DNA of 64,000 nucleotides, from positions 1 through 64,000 of the forward strand of contig NZ_OX638201.1 of the NCBI RefSeq assembly GCF_951805225.1, given 5' to 3'. A program made the translations under genes and the position numbers. Positions within the stretch are counted from its first letter, which is position 1, and each line of letters starts with the position of its first letter. The notes beneath the pieces are model-generated. The model searched no databases. It had not been told where the DNA came from and saw nothing but the letters and a program-made list of their open reading frames with translations. The stretch comes from an uncultured Flavobacterium sp. (GTDB lineage: Bacteria; Bacteroidota; Bacteroidia; Flavobacteriales; Flavobacteriaceae). Of the stretch, positions 58,878 to 64,000 are shown piece by piece.

Positions 58878-60656
58878 TTAAAGTAATTCTTTTTCCGAAA
58901 GTTGTTTTAAATATAACGATGAATAATAGCCTTCCTGATTTATTAATTGATTATGAGAGCCTTGTTGTATGATTCTTCCGTCTTCTAAAATGATTATTTT
59001 GTCGGCATTCTTAGCCGATGAAACTCGATGACTGACTATTATTGTAGTTTTATCTTTACAAATTCCGAACAAATTGCTTAAAATCGTTTCTTCGGTTTCA
59101 GTATCTACCGCAGACAAACAATCGTCGAAAAGTAAAATAGCCGGGTTTTTAATAATCGCACGCGCAATAGATACACGTTGCTTTTGTCCGCCCGAAAGTG
59201 TGATTCCTCTTTCTCCTAAAATAGTGTCATATTGTTTGTTAAAAGCAATGATATTATCGTGAACCACAGCGCTTTTGGCTGCTTCTTCAACTTCTTCGTT
59301 AGTGGCGTTTTGATTGCCAAATTTGATATTATTTTTAATCGTATCCGAGAATAAAAAAGCATCCTGAGGCACAATTCCAATGTTGTTTCTTAAATCATTT
59401 AAATTTAAAGTACTTATTTCGTTTTGGTCAATTATGATTCTTCCTTCCGTAACATCATATAAACGGGAAATCAATGATAATATTGTAGACTTTCCAGAAC
59501 CTGTTTTGCCCAGAATTGCCAATGTTTCTCCTTTTTTTACTGTAAAAGTGACATTTTTCAGCGCTTCAATATTAGTATCTTCATAAGTATAACTCACATT
59601 TTCGAACGCAATAGAACCTTGAATATCAGAGTGATTTTCGTTATTGTTTGTGATTTCCGGTTCAATTTTCAAAAATTCATTCAAACGTTTTTGAGAAGCT
59701 TCTGCTTCCTGAACCATTGACGAAACCCATCCTAACGAAGCTACAGGCCAGGTTAGCATATTTACATATAAAATAAACTCAGCAATTGTACCAATATTTG
59801 CAATCGTTCCGTTGATGTACATTACACCTCCAAAATAAATTACCACAAGATTACTGATTCCGATTAAGGCGATCATCAAAGGCCCAAATAACGATTGAAC
59901 TTTGGCTAAATCTAAGCTCTTCTTTTTGCTTTCATCGGCAAGAGCCACCATATTATTCTGATGTTGATTTTCTAAAGAATACGCTTTTATAACACGAATT
60001 CCTGAGAATATTTCTTGTGAAAAACTCGAAACTTTTGACAGGTATTGCTGAAAAGTAGTGCTTCGTTTGTTGATTTCTGAACTCAGTTTAAAAATGCAAT
60101 ACGAAAGAATTGGCAACGGCAGAATAGTGTATAAAGTCAGCAATGGCGAAACATTATACATATATATAATAACGATGGCAAAACGGATAAAGGTGTTTAT
60201 CGTGTACATAACCGCCGGACCAACATACATACGAACTTTAGAAACATCTTCGCTGATACGATTCATTAAATCTCCTGTTCGGTTTTGCTTGTAGAAGTTT
60301 TGCGAAAGATTCTCGTATTGTTTGAAAACCTCATTTTTTAAATCAAACTCGATATGACGCGACATTACGATTAAAGTCTGGCGCATTAAAAAAGTTAGAA
60401 AACCCGCAACAATTGTAGTTGCTATGATTAGCAGTACGTTATGAATTAATCCTTCGCGATAAGTATCAATAATTGCTTGCGAAGTTTGATCTGCTTTTGG
60501 CAGTTTATCAAACTTCTCGATCGCGTTTAAGGACTTGCTAATTAGTTTTGGAGTAAATAAAGAGAATATTTGTGCGATTATGGTGATTAAAATTCCTAAA
60601 GAGAAACTATATTTATATTTAATGAAATATTTGTTTAAATAGCTTAATTCTTTCAT
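58878..60656 (-). CDS. ABC exporter, fused membrane and ATPase domains (MsbA-like)
   Basis: 592 aa: six membrane helices in residues 15-310, then an ATPase domain with Walker A GKTGSGKS (about 380), Q-loop GIVPQDAFLF, signature LSGGQKQR, Walker B AILLFDD and H-loop SHR. It works as a homodimer exporting lipids, peptides or drugs. Substrate not assignable. It is immediately upstream of DUF3276 (54 nt). Confidence 0.93.
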   Translation of the reverse strand: MKELSYLNKYFIKYKYSFSLGILITIIAQIFSLFTPKLISKSLNAIEKFDKLPKADQTSQAIIDTYREGLIHNVLLIIATTIVAGFLTFLMRQTLIVMSRHIEFDLKNEVFKQYENLSQNFYKQNRTGDLMNRISEDVSKVRMYVGPAVMYTINTFIRFAIVIIYMYNVSPLLTLYTILPLPILSYCIFKLSSEINKRSTTFQQYLSKVSSFSQEIFSGIRVIKAYSLENQHQNNMVALADESKKKSLDLAKVQSLFGPLMIALIGISNLVVIYFGGVMYINGTIANIGTIAEFILYVNMLTWPVASLGWVSSMVQEAEASQKRLNEFLKIEPEITNNNENHSDIQGSIAFENVSYTYEDTNIEALKNVTFTVKKGETLAILGKTGSGKSTILSLISRLYDVTEGRIIIDQNEISTLNLNDLRNNIGIVPQDAFLFSDTIKNNIKFGNQNATNEEVEEAAKSAVVHDNIIAFNKQYDTILGERGITLSGGQKQRVSIARAIIKNPAILLFDDCLSAVDTETEETILSNLFGICKDKTTIIVSHRVSSAKNADKIIILEDGRIIQQGSHNQLINQEGYYSSLYLKQLSEKELL

Positions 60657-60802
60657 TTTTTTAAGAGATTCAATGTTGAAATGTTTGGATTTTATAAATT
60701 ATTATGAATTAAAGTTAGCGTAATTTATAATTTTATCAGAACAAATCGATTGTTTAATTGTTATTTTAAAGATAAAAAATTAGCACATATGCATTTTTTA
60801 AT

Positions 60803-60810
60803 TATGTTTG
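60803..60810 (+). promoter_or_regulatory. -7 promoter element of the leucine dehydrogenase gene
   Basis: TATGTTTG (TAnnTTTG), 49 nt before the ATG. Confidence 0.45.
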
Positions 60811-60859
60811 AGATGTCTTTTTGACAAATTCATAATTTTAACTAATAAATACTATCGCT

Positions 60860-61969
60860 ATGGATGCAACTTTCGCAACTGGAAAGGAACTTCAAAAAAT
60901 GGATCCGGTTTTTGGTCAATTATCTTTTGACGATCACGAACAAATTGTTTTTTGCAATGACAAAGATACAGGTTTAAAAGCAATTATTGGTATTCATAAT
61001 TCAGTTATGGGGCCAGCTTTGGGAGGTACTAGAATGTGGAATTATAATACTGAATGGGAAGCGTTAAACGATGTTTTGCGTCTTTCAAGAGGTATGACAT
61101 ATAAATCTGCGATTACCGGACTTAATATTGGTGGTGGTAAAGCAGTAATTATTGGTGACGCTAAAACGCAAAAAACTCCTGAGTTAATGCGTAAGTTTGG
61201 TGAGTTTGTTCACTCTCTTGGTGGAAGATATATCACTGCAGAAGATGTTGGAATGGAAACTAAAGACATGGACACTGTTAGAGATGTAACGCCTTATGTT
61301 ACAGGAATCTCTGAAGAAAGAGGTGGCTCTGGAAATCCTTCTCCTGTAACGGCTTATGGTGTTTATTTAGGAATGAAAGCTGCTGCTAAAAGTCAGTTTG
61401 GTACTGATGTTTTAGACGGTAAAAAAGTTTTGGTTCAGGGAATTGGTCACGTTGGTGAAGCTTTGGTTGAGTATTTGACTAAAGAAGGAGCGATCGTTAC
61501 AATTACAGATATTAACGAAGAAAAATTATATCAGGTAGCTCAAAAATACAACGCTACAATTTATACTGGTGAAGATTTATATACTGCAGATGTTGATATT
61601 TATGCGCCATGTGCAATGGGAGCAATTATCAATGATAATACTGTAGATAAAATTAAAGCTAAAGTAATTGCCGGAGCTGCGAATAATCAATTGGCTGACG
61701 AGAATGTTCACGGAGCGAGATTACAAGAAAGAGGTATTTTATATGCGCCGGATTTCTTGATCAACGCTGGTGGAATCATCAATGTTTATGCTGAATTAGA
61801 GCACTACGGTAAAGCTGAAATCATGTCTAAAACAGAAAATATCTATAATACTACTTTAGAAATTATCGATTATGCTGTAAAAAACGGAATGACAACGCAT
61901 AAAGCTGCTTTAACAATTGCTCAAAATCGTATCGATTTGAGAAAAATTGAAAACGCTGCTAAAAAGTAA
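60860..61969 (+). CDS. Leucine dehydrogenase (Glu/Leu/Phe/Val dehydrogenase family)
   Basis: 369 aa. Oxidatively deaminates branched-chain amino acids with NAD, or works in the reverse direction. GPALGGTRMWNYN and GMTYKSAITGLNIGGGKAVIIGD carry the substrate and catalytic lysines; the Rossmann motif is GIGHVGEAL at about 198-206; APCAMGAIINDNTV and AGAANNQLAD are typical of the Leu-DH branch, not GDH. It complements gltBD in nitrogen handling. Single gene. Confidence 0.92.
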   Translation: MDATFATGKELQKMDPVFGQLSFDDHEQIVFCNDKDTGLKAIIGIHNSVMGPALGGTRMWNYNTEWEALNDVLRLSRGMTYKSAITGLNIGGGKAVIIGDAKTQKTPELMRKFGEFVHSLGGRYITAEDVGMETKDMDTVRDVTPYVTGISEERGGSGNPSPVTAYGVYLGMKAAAKSQFGTDVLDGKKVLVQGIGHVGEALVEYLTKEGAIVTITDINEEKLYQVAQKYNATIYTGEDLYTADVDIYAPCAMGAIINDNTVDKIKAKVIAGAANNQLADENVHGARLQERGILYAPDFLINAGGIINVYAELEHYGKAEIMSKTENIYNTTLEIIDYAVKNGMTTHKAALTIAQNRIDLRKIENAAKK

Positions 61970-61990
61970 TTAATTTCAATTTATAATATT

Positions 61991-62034
61991 AAGTCTCAGT
62001 TTACAGTTTGGTCTGTAAACTGAGACTTTTTTTA
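61991..62034 (+). terminator. Intrinsic terminator of the leucine dehydrogenase gene
   Basis: Perfect 16-bp stem (AAGTCTCAGTTTACAG / CTGTAAACTGAGACTT) with loop TTTGGT and a T-run. Confidence 0.85.
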
Positions 62035-62128
62035 TGTGCAAACTACAGTTGACCACTAAATTCTGAAAACTGACCACTAAAACGACGACTTTTTTACGAA
62101 TTAATTTTAATATAAGGATTGAAATTCC

Positions 62129-62136
62129 TAATTTTG
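62129..62136 (+). promoter_or_regulatory. -7 promoter element of nusB
   Basis: TAATTTTG (TAnnTTTG), 28 nt before the GTG start. Confidence 0.5.
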
Positions 62137-62164
62137 CAGACTAATTTTTAAATGTTCTTACAAG

Positions 62165-63109
62165 GTGGTAAATAGAAGACACATACGCGTTAAAGTAATG
62201 CAATCCATTTATGCAATGCATCAAAGCGGTTCTGATAATATGGAAAAAGAAGAGAAATTTCTTTTTTACAGCATAGACAATATTCAGGACTTATATCTTA
62301 TAATGCTTTCTTCATTAATTGAAATCTGCAAAAAAGAATCTGTTTTTTTACATCTTTCAAGCAAAAAACATCTTGCAACTGCTGCAGAACGTAATCCAAA
62401 CGAAAAATTCGTTAAAAACAAAATTTTTCAACTTCTTGCCGAAAGCAATTCTCTTAGCATCGCTCTAGAAAATCGTAAAATCAACAACTGGTCATTAAAT
62501 GACGATTATATCATTTTACTTTTAAATGATATTAAAGCAAGCGATTTGTATGCGAAATACATGAGTACAACTACAAATACTTTTGAAGAAGACAGACAAT
62601 TTGTAATTGATTTGTTTGCTGATGTAATTGTTCCTAACGAAAAATTATACGAGTATTTAGAAGATGATAAATTGACTTGGGTTGATGATATTCCTGTTGT
62701 AAACACACATATCATCAAACAATTGAAAGCAATCAAAACAGAAGATCCTGACGATTTTAGAGTGCCAAAATTGTATAAAGATGTTGAAGATAAGGATTTT
62801 GCTAAAGACTTGTTCAGAAGAACAGTTTTGAACGAATCTATTTTGGCAAAAGAATACGATGATAAAACACCAAACTGGGACAGTGAAAGAATTGCTGAAA
62901 TTGATACTATTATCTTGAAAATGGCAATTTGTGAGTTCTTGAAATTCCCTTCGATTCCAGTGAAAGTAACTCTTAACGAATATTTAGAAATTGCTAAAGA
63001 GTATTCTACACCAAAAAGTAGTATTTTTATCAACGGAATTTTAGATAATCTTGTTAAAGAGCTTACCGCTAATAAAAAGATGATTAAAGTTGGACGCGGA
63101 TTAATGTAA
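62165..63109 (+). CDS. nusB: Transcription antitermination factor NusB, long form
   Basis: 314 aa with a GTG start. NRRHIRVKVMQSIYA is the NusB N-terminal motif, and the C-terminal NusB core (about 225-305) has TVLNESILAKEYDDKTPNWDSERIAEIDTIILKMAICEFLKFPSIPVKVTLNEYLEIAKEYSTPKSSIFINGILD. The roughly 150-residue insertion between is usual for Bacteroidota and absent from the 139-aa E. coli protein. It joins NusE on boxA in rRNA operons. A short overlapping frame (ATG at 62152) precedes it out of frame. Confidence 0.94.
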   Translation: MVNRRHIRVKVMQSIYAMHQSGSDNMEKEEKFLFYSIDNIQDLYLIMLSSLIEICKKESVFLHLSSKKHLATAAERNPNEKFVKNKIFQLLAESNSLSIALENRKINNWSLNDDYIILLLNDIKASDLYAKYMSTTTNTFEEDRQFVIDLFADVIVPNEKLYEYLEDDKLTWVDDIPVVNTHIIKQLKAIKTEDPDDFRVPKLYKDVEDKDFAKDLFRRTVLNESILAKEYDDKTPNWDSERIAEIDTIILKMAICEFLKFPSIPVKVTLNEYLEIAKEYSTPKSSIFINGILDNLVKELTANKKMIKVGRGLM

Positions 63110-63149
63110 GATCTGAGAATACTCAATTTTATTAATGTCACTCTGAGCG

Positions 63150-63165
63150 TCCCGAAGCTTCGGGA
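63150..63165. repeat. Perfect palindrome TCCCGAAGCTTCGGGA
   Basis: A 16-bp perfect palindrome within CACTCTGAGCG...; the same core occurs with a spacer at 32759-32774. It lies between nusB and yajC. Confidence 0.55.
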
Positions 63166-63215
63166 GAAGAGCTAAAAAACATAAATATTAATAACAAAAA
63201 TAAAAACTGAATACT

Positions 63216-63491
63216 ATGCAAGATTTAATGAAATTTGCGCCTTATTTACTAATGTTTGTCGTGTTGTATTTCTTTATGATCAGACCACAACAAAAAAGAG
63301 CAAAAAACGAAAAAGAATTTGAAAGCAGCCTAAAAGTAGGTGATAAGATAATTACAAAAAGTGGTTTTCACGGTAAAGTAGTAGAGCTTGCAGAAACAAG
63401 TGCAATTATCGAAACTATGTCTGGAAAATTAAAAATCGAGCGTTCTGCTATTTCTATGGAAATGAGCGCTGCTTTGAATAAAAAAGCGTAA
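63216..63491 (+). CDS. yajC: Preprotein translocase accessory subunit YajC
   Basis: 91 aa. One membrane helix at about 6-22 (LLMFVVLYFFMI) followed by RPQQKRAKNEKEF and the cytosolic part VGDKIITKSGFHGKVVELAETSAIIETMSGKLKIERSAI, the standard YajC pattern. It associates with SecDF. It lies 106 nt downstream of nusB, a common pairing in Flavobacteria. Confidence 0.95.
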   Translation: MQDLMKFAPYLLMFVVLYFFMIRPQQKRAKNEKEFESSLKVGDKIITKSGFHGKVVELAETSAIIETMSGKLKIERSAISMEMSAALNKKA

Positions 63492-63512
63492 TTTTTTAAA
63501 TTAAAATATTTG

Positions 63513-63548
63513 AAATCCCAAATTCCAAATCGGAGTTTGGGATTTTTT
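63513..63548 (+). terminator. Intrinsic terminator of yajC
   Basis: Stem AAATCCCAAA / TTTGGGATTT with a 13-nt loop, then a T-run. Confidence 0.75.
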
Positions 63549-63574
63549 TTGTTTGCAAATAAACGAATTGTATG

Positions 63575-63648
63575 TCTTTGCGAGGAACGAAGCAATCTCA
63601 CTAAGTATGTGTTTTTGCTAGAGCGGTTGCTTCGTTCCTCGCAATGAC
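63575..63648. repeat. Inverted repeat (TTTGCGAGGAACGAAGCAATC)
   Basis: Left arm 63575-63595 and right arm GGTTGCTTCGTTCCTCGCAATG (about 63625-63646) pair with few mismatches around a 30-nt loop. A sequence type widespread in Bacteroidota genomes. It lies between the two facing gene ends. Confidence 0.6.
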
Positions 63649-63662
63649 TCAACTTTGAGTAT

Positions 63663-63702
63663 AAAAAAAACCTTTGTCAAAGTTTTAAACTTTGACAAAG
63701 GT
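63663..63702 (-). terminator. Terminator of the YdeI-like gene (repeat palindrome)
   Basis: ACCTTTGTCAAAG / CTTTGACAAAGGT with a short loop, followed on the - strand by eight T. The same palindrome is at 41566-41598. Confidence 0.65.
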
Positions 63703-63762
63703 CTCTATCAATTAGGATTTTGCACTTCGACTTCGCTCAGTGTGACATCAATAATTTAAATT

Positions 63763-64000
63763 CTACCTGTATTTATCATTCAATCCCAAGTTATTTAAAA
63801 TCATCGGAATCACTTTCTCGATTCTTGATAACTTCGTTTTCTCTTGTTTGGCGGTTTCAATATATTCCAGAAACTCATATTGTTTATATGGACTGAATTT
63901 TTGAAAAGCTTCTGCTAAAGCTGGATTTTGATCCATTTCTTTTTGGAGAAGTTCAGAGATTATAGCTTCTTTTTTAGAAGGTTTTATAACCTTTCCTTGC
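63763..64000 (-). CDS. YdeI/OmpD-associated family protein, C-terminal part only
   Basis: The gene enters from the right edge; the last 79 codons are present. The tail includes FSPYKQYEFLEYIETAKQEKTKLSRIEKVIP and ends GLNDKYR, the typical C-terminus of the YdeI/OmpD-associated (bacteriocin-protection-like) family, which often has a DUF1905 N-terminal half outside this window. Molecular role not established. Confidence 0.8.
   Translation of the reverse strand, partial: QGKVIKPSKKEAIISELLQKEMDQNPALAEAFQKFSPYKQYEFLEYIETAKQEKTKLSRIEKVIPMILNNLGLNDKYR

Overview
The window looks like a piece of a Flavobacterium chromosome (Bacteroidota, Flavobacteriia). It is AT-rich, and many genes are preceded by the Bacteroidota -7 promoter element TAnnTTTG rather than a Shine-Dalgarno site. 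It encodes a protein with a type IX secretion (T9SS) C-terminal sorting domain, a TonB-dependent receptor paired with a DUF4249 lipoprotein, a PUR-domain DUF3276 protein, a monomeric isocitrate dehydrogenase, a cyclophilin-FKBP fusion and many SPase II lipoproteins. I saw no rRNA, tRNA, CRISPR array, prophage or plasmid functions. The genus call is inference from gene content and repeats.

Layout. 0-9.5 kb is accessory: a DinB-like gene cut by the window edge, small exported proteins or lipoproteins of unknown function, a monohaem cytochrome c, an Xre regulator, a T9SS-exported repeat protein and an AlkB-like dioxygenase. 9.8-19.2 kb is core metabolism: lysA, then gltB-gltD (glutamate synthase), with sucC divergent from gltB. 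19.5-23.4 kb holds a DUF5694-like exported protein, a LytS/LytTR two-component pair and a DUF1456 protein. 23.7-29.1 kb holds an esterase / dipeptide epimerase / PLP transferase operon, a TerB-like gene and uvrB. 29.3-34.3 kb holds a hydrolase lipoprotein, a small membrane protein, rlmF, thiamine pyrophosphokinase, RidA, DinB and GyrI-like genes; the last two form the tail of a TonB receptor / DUF4249 operon that begins at 37.6 kb. 37.8-45.2 kb carries monomeric icd, a second Xre gene, a repeat-dense 0.95 kb gap, rplS, an exported agmatine-deiminase-like lipoprotein, an AraC regulator and trmD. 45.4-52.3 kb is mostly on the + strand: a SnoaL-like lipoprotein, an HUH (Y1) transposase with its repeat element, an archaemetzincin-like lipoprotein, an FMN reductase, a sugar isomerase-like protein, a cupin, an MFS exporter, the PPIase fusion and a cytochrome c. 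52.4-60.7 kb is mostly on the - strand: a Gre-like factor, a thioredoxin-like protein, several alpha/beta hydrolases, a Yip1 protein, DUF3276 and an ABC exporter. The end holds leucine dehydrogenase, nusB, yajC and the tail of a YdeI/OmpD-associated family gene.

The most unusual content is between the genes. The transposase gene at 46.2 kb starts 3 nt after a paired-palindrome element whose outer ends are GTAG plus a short hairpin. Two transposase-free relatives of that element lie at 23.5 and 29.2 kb, and one appears to have inserted inside another repeat family. This is the architecture of REP sequences mobilised by REP-associated tyrosine transposases (RAYTs). A second GTAG-hairpin family sits between stop codon and terminator at three loci. 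A 225-bp hairpin-rich unit is tandemly duplicated at 41.1-41.5 kb, and two copies of a structured repeat resemble abundant Bacteroidota intergenic RNA-like elements. Other points of interest are two Xre paralogues with the same apparently leaderless start, and a perfect (ATT)13 microsatellite just upstream of the Gre-like gene.
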